Source: Oceanospirillaceae bacterium (lineage in GTDB: Bacteria; Pseudomonadota; Gammaproteobacteria; Pseudomonadales; Balneatricaceae). From it: 35,072 bases of DNA. How positions within the stretch are numbered: the stretch's first letter is position 1; every line of letters begins with the position of its first letter. The stretch is taken from contig JABXIM010000121.1 of assembly GCA_013373085.1 (NCBI GenBank), positions 1 through 35,072 of the forward strand, in the 5' to 3' direction. Below are positions 24,395-35,072 of the stretch, one piece after another. The notes beneath the pieces were generated by a model, which was given only the letters and a program-made list of their open reading frames with translations, ran no database searches and was not told the origin of the DNA. The translations under genes and the position numbers were made by a program.

Positions 24395-25446
24395 TTCAGC
24401 AAGTCTTCGCCGGTGAGGCCATTCTTCTCGACGATCTCGCGCAGCTTGCGCAGCGCCTCGACCTGAATCTGTCGTACCCGTTCGCGGGTCAGGCCGATTT
24501 CGCTGCCCACCTCCTCCAGTGTGCTCATTTCATAGCCGCGCAGGCCGAATCGGCGCGACAGCACCTCGGCATGCTTGTCCGGCAGCGCATTGAGCCACTT
24601 TTCGAGGTTGCCGCTGATATTGGTGCTTTGCAGCAGCGAGGCAGGATCCGAGGTTTCCTGATCCGGAATGGTGTCGAGCAGTGACTTGTCGTAGTCCTTG
24701 CCAACCGGGATATCAACGGAGCTGATGCGCTCATTCAACCCCAGCATCCGTTCGACGGTCTCGACCGGCTTGTCGACCTTGGCGGCGATTTCCTCGGCCG
24801 ACGGCTCGTGGTCGAGCTTCTGGGCCAGTTCACGGGCCACGCGCAGGTAGACGTTCAGTTCCTTGACCACATGAATCGGCAGGCGAATGGTACGCGTCTG
24901 GTTCATGATCGCGCGTTCGATGGTCTGGCGAATCCACCAGGTGGCGTAGGTGGAGAAACGGAAACCGCGCTCGGGATCGAACTTCTCGACGGCGCGAATC
25001 AGGCCGAGGTTGCCCTCTTCGATCAGGTCAAGCAGCGACAGGCCGCGATTCAGGTAACGACGGGCGATTTTGACCACCAGTCGCAGGTTGCTTTCGATCA
25101 TGCGCTTGCGCGATGCCTCGCAACCTTTGAGTGCCAGACGGGAATAATAGACCTCTTCCTCAGCCGTCAGCAGCGGCGAGAAACCGATCTCGTTCAGATA
25201 AAGTTGCGTCGCATCCAGCGACTTGGCATTCATCAGATCCTTGTGAGCCAGGCTCCCGCGCCCGCGTCCACTGTTCAGGAACTCCGGTTCCCCGTCTTCG
25301 TCGTCATTACTCGACGCGTTCAGGTCGGCGCTGTCGCTGTCGCTGTCGCTGTCGCTGTCGGCAGCGTCACCCGAATCATCGTCGTTGAAATCACTTTCGT
25401 AGACGTCTTCTGAAACCTCATAATCCTTGCTGTCAACGTTTTCCAT
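24391..25446 (-). CDS. rpoS: RNA polymerase sigma factor RpoS
   Basis: This is the stationary-phase and general-stress sigma factor. The 351-residue protein has the RpoS-type sigma-1.2 segment [20 protein letters not shown] and sigma-2 with [20 protein letters not shown] and the -10-binding [18 protein letters not shown]. It also has sigma-3 and a sigma-4 helix-turn-helix ([20 protein letters not shown]). The first about 60 residues are very acidic and include a serine-aspartate run encoded by a hexanucleotide tandem repeat. The C-terminal GLTGEDLLK ends at a TAG provided by a REP element. It lies 43 bases below nlpD; in pseudomonads the main rpoS promoter is inside nlpD. Confidence 0.97.
   Translation of the reverse strand: MENVDSKDYEVSEDVYESDFNDDDSGDAADSDSDSDSDSADLNASSNDDEDGEPEFLNSGRGRGSLAHKDLMNAKSLDATQLYLNEIGFSPLLTAEEEVYYSRLALKGCEASRKRMIESNLRLVVKIARRYLNRGLSLLDLIEEGNLGLIRAVEKFDPERGFRFSTYATWWIRQTIERAIMNQTRTIRLPIHVVKELNVYLRVARELAQKLDHEPSAEEIAAKVDKPVETVERMLGLNERISSVDIPVGKDYDKSLLDTIPDQETSDPASLLQSTNISGNLEKWLNALPDKHAEVLSRRFGLRGYEMSTLEEVGSEIGLTRERVRQIQVEALRKLREIVEKNGLTGEDLLK
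25330..25359 (-). repeat. Hexanucleotide tandem repeat in rpoS
   Basis: Five perfect copies of GCTGTC (plus-strand orientation) encode the Ser-Asp run at about residues 30-39 of RpoS. Each copy adds or removes two residues without breaking the frame. Confidence 0.9.
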
Positions 25447-25460
25447 ACTCCCAACCCCAC

Positions 25461-25491
25461 TGCCTTAAGGCACTGATTGTTATTTTTTTTT
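25461..25491. promoter_or_regulatory. Palindrome and A-tract in the rpoS leader
   Basis: In the 43-base nlpD-rpoS gap a perfect 12-base palindrome TGCCTTAAGGCA (25461-25472) sits 14 bases upstream of the rpoS ATG. A nine-base A-run on the transcribed strand (T on plus, 25483-25491) starts inside the nlpD stop codon. It may influence rpoS translation or be a slippage-prone site; no function is shown. Confidence 0.45.
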
Positions 25492-26275
25492 AGCGCTTTG
25501 GTAAGTATTGCAACGGATCCACCGGCTGCCCGTCTCGTCGTATCTCGAAATGGAGCATCTCCCTGGCCGCACCGCTGCTGCCAATTTCGGCGATTTTTTC
25601 GCCGCTTTTAACCATATCATTTTCCTTTACGAATACGCGACTGTTATGCGCGTACGCGCTGAGGAACTCTTGATTATGGTTAATTATCACCAGATTTCCA
25701 TACCCACGCAGCCCATCGCCGGCGTAGACCACACGGCCAGGGCCCGCCGCCAGCACCGGATCGCCGGCCTTGCCGGATATATCGATCCCCCTGGCGCCAC
25801 TGCCCGAGAAACTGCTCAACAGTGCGCCTTTTGCCGGCCAGCGCCACTCAAGCTTTTGCGCAGGGGCTACAGTCTTTGATGCCTCGTCGGGTGTGCGGGT
25901 TCCGGCGGTCTTGGCCGATGCGGCTGTCGTGGCAGGCTTGGTCACGACAGAGCTGCGTTCTGCCGGCGCCTTACGAGCGACAGTAGCCGACGGCGATGAT
26001 GATTTGGTGACAGACTTGGACGCAGGCTTGAGCCGCAGCGTTTGCCCGGGGTAGATGAGATAGCGGGAGTCGATGCGATTGAGGCGCGCCAGGTCCCGGT
26101 AGTCGAGGTTGTAGCGCCAGGCAATCGAATAGAGGGTATCACCGGACCTGACGGTATAGGTACCGGATTCAGGCAGCGGCCGACTGTTGATCGAACGCTC
26201 GGATACCGGAGCATAGCCGCCACTGCAGGCGCTGAGCCCCAGCGCGGCCAGCAGAAGCAGCCCCGCTCGTATCAC
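25490..26275 (-). CDS. nlpD: Lipoprotein NlpD, LysM and degenerate LytM (M23) domains
   Basis: An outer-membrane lipoprotein that activates cell-wall amidases during division. The N-terminus is a lipoprotein signal with lipobox LSAC (cysteine about residue 17). A LysM peptidoglycan-binding domain follows (YTVRSGDTLYSIAWRYNLDY, about residues 40-83), then a low-complexity Ala/Thr/Ser/Lys linker. The C-terminal M23-type domain has GIDISGKAGDPVLAAGPGRV. The metal-binding histidine expected in the first motif is replaced (RGIDIS), so it should be a regulator rather than a peptidase. It starts at a GTG whose bases overlap the stop of the upstream DUF368 gene. The protein is 261 residues, a little short for the family. 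Confidence 0.93.
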   Translation of the reverse strand: MIRAGLLLLAALGLSACSGGYAPVSERSINSRPLPESGTYTVRSGDTLYSIAWRYNLDYRDLARLNRIDSRYLIYPGQTLRLKPASKSVTKSSSPSATVARKAPAERSSVVTKPATTAASAKTAGTRTPDEASKTVAPAQKLEWRWPAKGALLSSFSGSGARGIDISGKAGDPVLAAGPGRVVYAGDGLRGYGNLVIINHNQEFLSAYAHNSRVFVKENDMVKSGEKIAEIGSSGAAREMLHFEIRRDGQPVDPLQYLPKR

Positions 26276-27213
26276 GCTCGTCCCGCGCGGCCAAAACGAT
26301 CCAGGACCAGTACCATCAAGACCCCCAGCAGCATCAGGCCGACCGCCGCCGCCAGATACGGGTCCTGTCCGGTCAGCACCTGATAGCTGCCCGGCAGCAC
26401 GTTTTCCTGTGCCAGCGGGATCTCGCTACCCTGTTTGCTGATGGCATAGGCGGTGGTGTATTTCCAGGGCCAGACCTTGTTCAGCGAACCGAGCAGTACG
26501 CCGCCAAGCAGCGCCAGCGTGGTAGTGCGATGGTGACTGAAGGCCCAGTCAAGTACCCGTGAGAATGCCAGTAGCCCGATCGCGGCGCCGGTAGCGAAGA
26601 TTCCGAGCACGCCGAACTGAAACTGCTGAATCGCCAGCATCACCGGCGCATACATGCCCAGCAGCAACAGGATGAAACTGCCGGAGATGCCCGGAAGGAT
26701 CATCGCGCAGATGGCGACCATGCCGGAGAAGAAGAACGTTATCGGCGACGCATCCAGCGGCGTCGGCGCCAGACGGGTAACCGCGTAGGCGAGCACCGCA
26801 CCAGTGGCGAAGGACACCAGCACGTGGCTGCGCCAGGCATGAATCGAGCGGCACAGACTCCAGGTCGAAGCGATGATCAGGCCGAAAAAGAACGCCCACA
26901 GCAGCTCCGGATACGCATCGAGCATATACAGTACCAGGCGCGACAGGCTCAGCAGGCTCAGCAGGATGCCACTGACGAGCACCAACAGAAAGGTACCATT
27001 GACGTGTTGCCAGGCGGCAACCGGTCCGCGCCTCCAGAGCAGGCGCAAGGCCTCGAGATCGAACTGCCGCAACGAGTGGATCAACTCTTCGTAAATGCCG
27101 GTGATAAAGGCAATGGTGCCGCCGGATACGCCGGGAACCGCATCGGCGGCCCCCATCAGCATACCCCGGGCGGCCAGCAACAGGTATTGCAACCCATTAC
27201 GTGACTGCTTCAT
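26272..27213 (-). CDS. DUF368 membrane protein, likely undecaprenyl phosphate translocase (PopT family)
   Basis: A 312-residue polytopic inner-membrane protein of the DUF368 family. The family signature ARGMLMGAADAVPGVSGGTIAFITGIYEELI is at the N-terminus, and a second related motif, CAMILPGISGSFILLLLGMY, lies in the second half, consistent with an inverted repeat fold of about eight or more helices. DUF368 proteins (PopT) have been shown in other bacteria to recycle the C55 lipid carrier across the membrane for envelope synthesis. Translation starts at the ATG at 27213 after AAGGAAG. Its stop overlaps the nlpD start, so the two envelope genes are coupled. Confidence 0.88.
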   Translation of the reverse strand: MKQSRNGLQYLLLAARGMLMGAADAVPGVSGGTIAFITGIYEELIHSLRQFDLEALRLLWRRGPVAAWQHVNGTFLLVLVSGILLSLLSLSRLVLYMLDAYPELLWAFFFGLIIASTWSLCRSIHAWRSHVLVSFATGAVLAYAVTRLAPTPLDASPITFFFSGMVAICAMILPGISGSFILLLLGMYAPVMLAIQQFQFGVLGIFATGAAIGLLAFSRVLDWAFSHHRTTTLALLGGVLLGSLNKVWPWKYTTAYAISKQGSEIPLAQENVLPGSYQVLTGQDPYLAAAVGLMLLGVLMVLVLDRFGRAGRA

Positions 27214-27297
27214 GGTACTTCCTTGGTCAATGCCGTCCCATCCCCGGGACGGCGGCACTCTTCAGATCAGAAATACGGCCTCCGGTTCCCGGGCGCC

Positions 27298-27936
27298 TCA
27301 GCGAATGGTACCGCCGACCAGCGGCACGAACTTCACGGTCTGTAACACCTCGGTATCGAACTGCTCCTCGCTGCGACGACGGATACGCTTAAGTTCCTGT
27401 CCGTGGCTGCCGCCCACCGGAATAATCAGTCGTCCTCCGATCGCCAGCTGCTGCAGCAAGTCCTCGGGGACCGCCTCGGGCGCGGCGGCCACCAGTATAC
27501 CGTCGAACGGCGCCTGAGCCGGCCAGCCCAAGAATCCGTCACTGTGGCGCATCTGCACATTATGCAGTTTGAGCAGATTCATGCGCTTGCGCGCCTTTTC
27601 CTGCAATGGCCTGATCCGTTCGAGGCTGTAAACGTGGCCGGTCAACGCCGCCAGGATGGCAGTCTGGAAGCCCGACCCAGTACCCACTTCGAGCACCCGC
27701 TCGCAGGGCCCGTCCTCGAGCAGCAGTTCGGTCATGCGGGCCACGATGAACGGCTGCGAGATGGTCTGGTTGAAGCCGATCGGCAGTGCCGTGTCCTCGT
27801 AGGCCCGGTGTGACAGCGCCTCGTCAATGAATATATGGCGCGGCGTATCACGCAGGGCATCCAGCACGGCTTCGTTGCCGATACCCTGTTCCCGCAACCG
27901 GGTGATCAGGCGCTCACGGGTACGCCTGGAAGTCAT
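27298..27936 (-). CDS. pcm: Protein-L-isoaspartate O-methyltransferase
   Basis: Pcm methylates isoaspartyl residues in aged proteins using S-adenosylmethionine, starting their repair. The family segments are [35 protein letters not shown] and the SAM-binding [20 protein letters not shown]. The ATG at 27936 ([14 protein letters not shown]) gives 212 residues and matches the Pseudomonas start; it has AGGG upstream. A GTG at 27966, overlapping the surE stop, would add 10 residues and is a plausible alternative. It is in the surE-pcm pair conserved across gammaproteobacteria. Confidence 0.95.
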   Translation of the reverse strand: MTSRRTRERLITRLREQGIGNEAVLDALRDTPRHIFIDEALSHRAYEDTALPIGFNQTISQPFIVARMTELLLEDGPCERVLEVGTGSGFQTAILAALTGHVYSLERIRPLQEKARKRMNLLKLHNVQMRHSDGFLGWPAQAPFDGILVAAAPEAVPEDLLQQLAIGGRLIIPVGGSHGQELKRIRRRSEEQFDTEVLQTVKFVPLVGGTIR

Positions 27937-27962
27937 GCCGATGCCCTGCAGATTGACGTCGC

Positions 27963-28715
27963 TCACTGCAGATCCTCTAGCCAGCCGGCCAGATTGTCCA
28001 TGCCCGAATACTGCGTCATGTCGATCTGGATCGGCGTGATGGAGACGTAATTCTGTTCGATGGCGTAAAAATCGGTGCCCGGATCGCGATCGGCCACCTT
28101 GCCGGCACCGGCAACCCAGTATCGGGTGCAACCGCGTGGATCGACCGCAGCTACCGGGCCGCTGGCCATTTCACGATGCCCCAGACGGGTCACATGAATA
28201 CCCTGTACCTCATCCATGGGCACGTCAGGCACGTTGACGTTGAGCACGGTTCGAGGCGCCAGGTTGATGTTTTCGATATCTCTCACCAGCATCGCCGCTA
28301 CCTGGGCCGCGGTTCGGAAATGTTCCGGATGATAGCTGGCGAGCGAGACCGCAATCGGCGGCAACGACATCGAGCGCCCCTCCATCGCCGCGGCGACGGT
28401 CCCGGAGTAGAGAACGTCGTCGCCAAGGTTGGCGCCGGCATTGATCCCCGATACCACCAGATCCGGCACCATGCCGAAGATGCCCGACACCCCCATATGG
28501 ACGCAGTCGGTCGGCGTACCGTTGAGGCTGATGAACCCGTTGTGGTGGGTATGCGCTTCCAGCGGCCGATCCAGCGTCAGGGAGTTGCTGGCACCGCTGC
28601 GGTTGCGGTCCGGCGCGATGACCTGGATTTCGGCGACCTCGGCAAGCGCCTCCGCCAGCGCCGCGAGCCCCGGCGCATAGACGCCATCGTCATTGGATAT
28701 CAGTACTTTAATCAT
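27963..28715 (-). CDS. surE: 5'/3'-nucleotidase SurE
   Basis: A 250-residue metal-dependent nucleotidase and exopolyphosphatase linked to stationary-phase survival. The catalytic metal-binding aspartates are Asp9 and Asp10 in [15 protein letters not shown]. The serine is in [15 protein letters not shown] and the asparagine is in [20 protein letters not shown]. Its start overlaps the end of truD by 8 bases, showing tight operon packing. Confidence 0.97.
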   Translation of the reverse strand: MIKVLISNDDGVYAPGLAALAEALAEVAEIQVIAPDRNRSGASNSLTLDRPLEAHTHHNGFISLNGTPTDCVHMGVSGIFGMVPDLVVSGINAGANLGDDVLYSGTVAAAMEGRSMSLPPIAVSLASYHPEHFRTAAQVAAMLVRDIENINLAPRTVLNVNVPDVPMDEVQGIHVTRLGHREMASGPVAAVDPRGCTRYWVAGAGKVADRDPGTDFYAIEQNYVSITPIQIDMTQYSGMDNLAGWLEDLQ

Positions 28716-29778
28716 CGGTGCTCAGGCCCCCTGCGGAGCGGGATACAGATAGATGACACAACTCCCTTAACACACTGGTGGCAAAGGCACCGGCAGGAAG
28801 CTCGAATTCGATCAAGCATTGTCGATCAGATTCGCGTTCCATCGCAAGCCCCTGCGGCCGCAACCGCAACGCCCGGCGTTCGGAGCGCAATCCCAGTTTT
28901 TCCAGATCGTCCAACACCGCCTGCCAGGGCGAAAGCGTCGCCCGCTCCCAGGCTTCGGCCTCTGCGCTGAGCAACTTGCCTGGCGCACCCGGAAGCGGGC
29001 CTGTCAGATCCAGGTCGCCCGCCGCCAGACGTGTCTGCAGTTCATCCAGTTCCGCGTCGGCGCTAAAACAGCTGTTGCTGCCATCCAGCATCAGCACATC
29101 ACCGGGCAAGATACGATTCCAGAGTCCCTGTTCGATGCGTTCCGACAGCAGGCGATTGAACAGCCATGACCGCACCGCCGACAGGTAGAGGCCTTTCTTG
29201 TGACGTTGCCGTTCCTTCAATTCACCGCGGATCAGCGCCAGCCCCTTGTCGAGATTGCCAAAGTCGAAACCGAAACGCTGCTCGCCGAAATAGTTCGGCA
29301 CACCCTTCGCCAATAGCGCGAAACGCGCTTCCAGGGCGTCCATATCGCTGACATCACGCAGCCGCAACCGGAAACGGTTGCCACGCAGCACGCCCAGGCG
29401 CAACTTGCGCGGGTGGCGAACGGCCTTCAGCACCTGAATGCTGTCGCCGCCGAACAGCTGCCAGTTGAGGTTGCGATGCACGCCGAGACGCACGCTGAAC
29501 CACTGTTCCGTTACCGCATGGCGGTCCTTCTTGCCGGCATAGCCGACCTCGCGCGGCGATACCTGGCAGAAACCGGCCAGCTGCCGCGCCACCCAATCGG
29601 TGTTTTCGCCATCCTTGCGGATATAGAGAAAGACATGTTCACCCTCGCCTTCGGGCTCGAAACCGAGCTGTTCGACGACCTGAAAGTCGGCGTTCTCGTG
29701 ACGGAAGACTGCAGAGATATCGGGTTCGCCGTTGAGCCAGACGAAGTGGCGGGAAAACTCAAGAGTTTCGGATGTCAT
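28708..29778 (-). CDS. truD: tRNA pseudouridine(13) synthase TruD
   Basis: TruD converts uridine 13 to pseudouridine in certain tRNAs. The 356-residue protein has the catalytic segment [19 protein letters not shown] with the expected aspartate. It also has family motifs [12 protein letters not shown] and [19 protein letters not shown] (followed by a TruD-specific insertion domain), and [15 protein letters not shown]. Its ATG overlaps the ftsB stop (ATGA). In many relatives ispD and ispF stand between ftsB and truD; here there is no room for them. Confidence 0.96.
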   Translation of the reverse strand: MTSETLEFSRHFVWLNGEPDISAVFRHENADFQVVEQLGFEPEGEGEHVFLYIRKDGENTDWVARQLAGFCQVSPREVGYAGKKDRHAVTEQWFSVRLGVHRNLNWQLFGGDSIQVLKAVRHPRKLRLGVLRGNRFRLRLRDVSDMDALEARFALLAKGVPNYFGEQRFGFDFGNLDKGLALIRGELKERQRHKKGLYLSAVRSWLFNRLLSERIEQGLWNRILPGDVLMLDGSNSCFSADAELDELQTRLAAGDLDLTGPLPGAPGKLLSAEAEAWERATLSPWQAVLDDLEKLGLRSERRALRLRPQGLAMERESDRQCLIEFELPAGAFATSVLRELCHLSVSRSAGGLSTDD

Positions 29779-30056
29779 TGCCGGGGTTCGATTAGCTGGA
29801 TAAAGGTTTCGTCCTTGCGGATCATGCCCATCTCGCTGCGCGCGCGCTCCTCGAGCGCGGCCAGGCCCTTCTTCAGGTCCTGCACCTCGGCTTCGAGCCG
29901 CCGATTGCGCTCCAGCAGTTTCTCGTTGGCCTGCTGTTGCTCGCTGATGGCACTCTTCAGCGCGACGATCTCTCGCACATTGGCTTCACCAAACCAGAGG
30001 CGGTACTGCAGCCCGATCAGCGCCAGCACCAGCAGAACCAGGATCCAACGATACAA
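29775..30056 (-). CDS. ftsB: Cell division protein FtsB
   Basis: A 93-residue single-pass inner-membrane division protein that forms a complex with FtsL and FtsQ. The membrane helix is about residues 4-20 (WILVLLVLALIGLQYRLWFG). A coiled coil follows (about 28-72), and the conserved tail contains RARSEMGMIRKDETFIQL. The start is a TTG with GGAG six bases upstream; an in-frame stop lies 21 bases before it, and no ATG or GTG is available that would keep the membrane helix. This makes TTG initiation well supported. Confidence 0.94.
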   Translation of the reverse strand: MYRWILVLLVLALIGLQYRLWFGEANVREIVALKSAISEQQQANEKLLERNRRLEAEVQDLKKGLAALEERARSEMGMIRKDETFIQLIEPRQ

Positions 30057-30332
30057 GGGGGTCTCCAGCCAGGATTAATAGAATTACGGGAGCGTCCAAG
30101 GATACCGCCGGCGGGACTTCAGGGATAGGGTATGGCGGCCCAACATAGTGCGGAAAAGCGCACGCCCCGGGTCATCCGCATTGGAAACCATGCGGCCGTC
30201 TGACATCTAGCTGCGATAAACGCTTTTGATTCCACGGATTTCCGTTCCAGTCCGCATTGTACAGGCGCGCCGCCGCCAGCACTTTTTTGACAGCGGATCA
30301 GCTGCTGCCACTGCATTGAAAAAGGCTCCAAC
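30057..30332. other. Intergenic region between eno and ftsB
   Basis: About 275 bases below the eno terminator and upstream of ftsB, without a gene I can support. The ftsB-truD-surE promoter should lie here; TACAAT on the minus strand near 30256 is a possible -10 box but has no good -35 at proper distance. This is a natural break between two transcription units. Confidence 0.45.
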
Positions 30333-30367
30333 AAAAAAAGGCCAAGCCTTTCGGCTCAGCCTTTTTT
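30333..30367 (-). terminator. Bidirectional terminator of eno
   Basis: A run of A, a stem GGC..AGCC / GGCT..GCC interrupted by a two-base internal loop, and a run of T give a hairpin with U-tracts on both strands. It starts 17 bases after the eno stop. Confidence 0.85.
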
Positions 30368-30384
30368 GTCTGCAGCGTCGAGGT

Positions 30385-31707
<1,323 letters not shown>

Positions 31708-31720
31708 TCAAAAGGGTCTA

Positions 31721-31743
31721 CACCCGGCGCCGGGCGCCGGGTG
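31721..31743 (-). promoter_or_regulatory. Perfect hairpin between pyrG and eno
   Basis: CACCCGGCG (31721-31729) and CGCCGGGTG (31735-31743) form a perfect 9-bp stem with a 5-base loop. On the transcribed strand it is followed by TAGACCCTTTTGATC, a short U-run. It may be a partial terminator of pyrG or an attenuator before eno. Confidence 0.6.
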
Positions 31744-31761
31744 ACAAAGCTCTCCTCGGGA

Positions 31762-34792
<3,031 letters not shown>

Positions 34793-34802
34793 CAGGCGCG
34801 TG

Positions 34803-35072
34803 TCAGCCCTGGCTCACGCCATAGGCCATCAGGCGATCGTAGCGGCGCTCCAGCAGCTCCTCGACGGACAGCGCCTGCAGTTTGTCGAGGGCGCTGACCA
34901 GCTCCAGCTTGAGGTTGGCAGCCATCAGCGCCGGATCGCGATGGGCGCCGCCCAGCGGCTCGCTGACCACCTTGTCCACCAGCCCCAGCTCGTGCAAACG
35001 GTCGGAAGTGATGCCCATCGCCTTGGCAGCGTCCGCCGCACGTTCGGCACTTTTCCACAGGATCGAGGCGCA
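34803..35072 (-). CDS. accA: Acetyl-CoA carboxylase carboxyltransferase subunit alpha, C-terminal part
   Basis: The window ends inside this gene; the last 89 codons are present with the frame open to base 35072. The sequence [20 protein letters not shown], followed by [19 protein letters not shown] and [19 protein letters not shown], is the conserved AccA C-terminus, ending in [10 protein letters not shown]. AccA with AccD transfers the carboxyl group from biotin to acetyl-CoA, making malonyl-CoA for fatty acid synthesis. tilS follows 10 bases later. Confidence 0.95.
   Translation of the reverse strand, partial: CASILWKSAERAADAAKAMGITSDRLHELGLVDKVVSEPLGGAHRDPALMAANLKLELVSALDKLQALSVEELLERRYDRLMAYGVSQG

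Noticed and set aside
25490-26275. NlpD as an active metallopeptidase
   Set aside because: The first metal-binding motif lacks its histidine (RGIDISG), as in known NlpD/EnvC activators, so catalysis is unlikely.

Overview
This is a GC-rich (low 60s %, judged by eye), densely coded chromosomal segment of a gammaproteobacterium. The block accA-tilS-pyrG-eno-ftsB-truD-surE-pcm-(DUF368)-nlpD-rpoS, followed by convergent mutS-fdxA and the pncC-recA pair, is the core layout seen in Pseudomonas and its marine relatives (Pseudomonadales/Oceanospirillales in the broad sense). Glycine betaine/sarcosine catabolism under a GbdR-like regulator and a tsdBA thiosulfate dehydrogenase pair fit a metabolically versatile, perhaps marine, heterotroph. 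The genus cannot be fixed from sequence alone. No rRNA, tRNA, CRISPR array, prophage, transposase or restriction/defence island was found.

Layout. (1) 1-9542: C1 and glycine betaine catabolism. The end of fdhA (formaldehyde dehydrogenase) and a GlxA/GbdR-type AraC regulator lie on the plus strand. The minus-strand operon glyA-soxB-soxD-soxA-soxG-purU faces them. Heterotetrameric sarcosine oxidase makes glycine and methylene-THF (or formaldehyde without folate), GlyA turns glycine plus methylene-THF into serine, PurU releases formate and THF, and FdhA clears formaldehyde. A cluster of REP-like inverted repeats fills the gap between gbdR and purU. (2) 10093-12960: bauA-mmsA, a beta-alanine to acetyl-CoA module. 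(3) 13154-15318: a minus-strand trio of diguanylate cyclase, MAPEG-family membrane protein and class I glutamine amidotransferase. (4) 15579-17214: tsdB-tsdA, two periplasmic dihaem cytochromes c for thiosulfate oxidation to tetrathionate, behind a promoter-like sequence and a perfect 18-bp palindrome. (5) 17390-19009: recA with an SOS box, and pncC. (6) 19303-20727: an unusual protein with a duplicated N-terminal domain, eleven acidic 14-residue repeats and a C-terminal helix-hairpin-helix pair, divergent from mutS. (7) 21039-35072: mutS, fdxA, then the long minus-strand housekeeping block ending in partial accA.

Most of the window is ordinary core genome. The parts worth a second look are the repeat/HhH protein, the palindrome in front of tsdBA, REP-type elements that supply the stop codons of both mutS and rpoS, a hexanucleotide tract inside rpoS, strong hairpins inside the glyA-sox-purU operon and before bauA, and the absence of kdsA, ispD/ispF and recX from positions where relatives often carry them.
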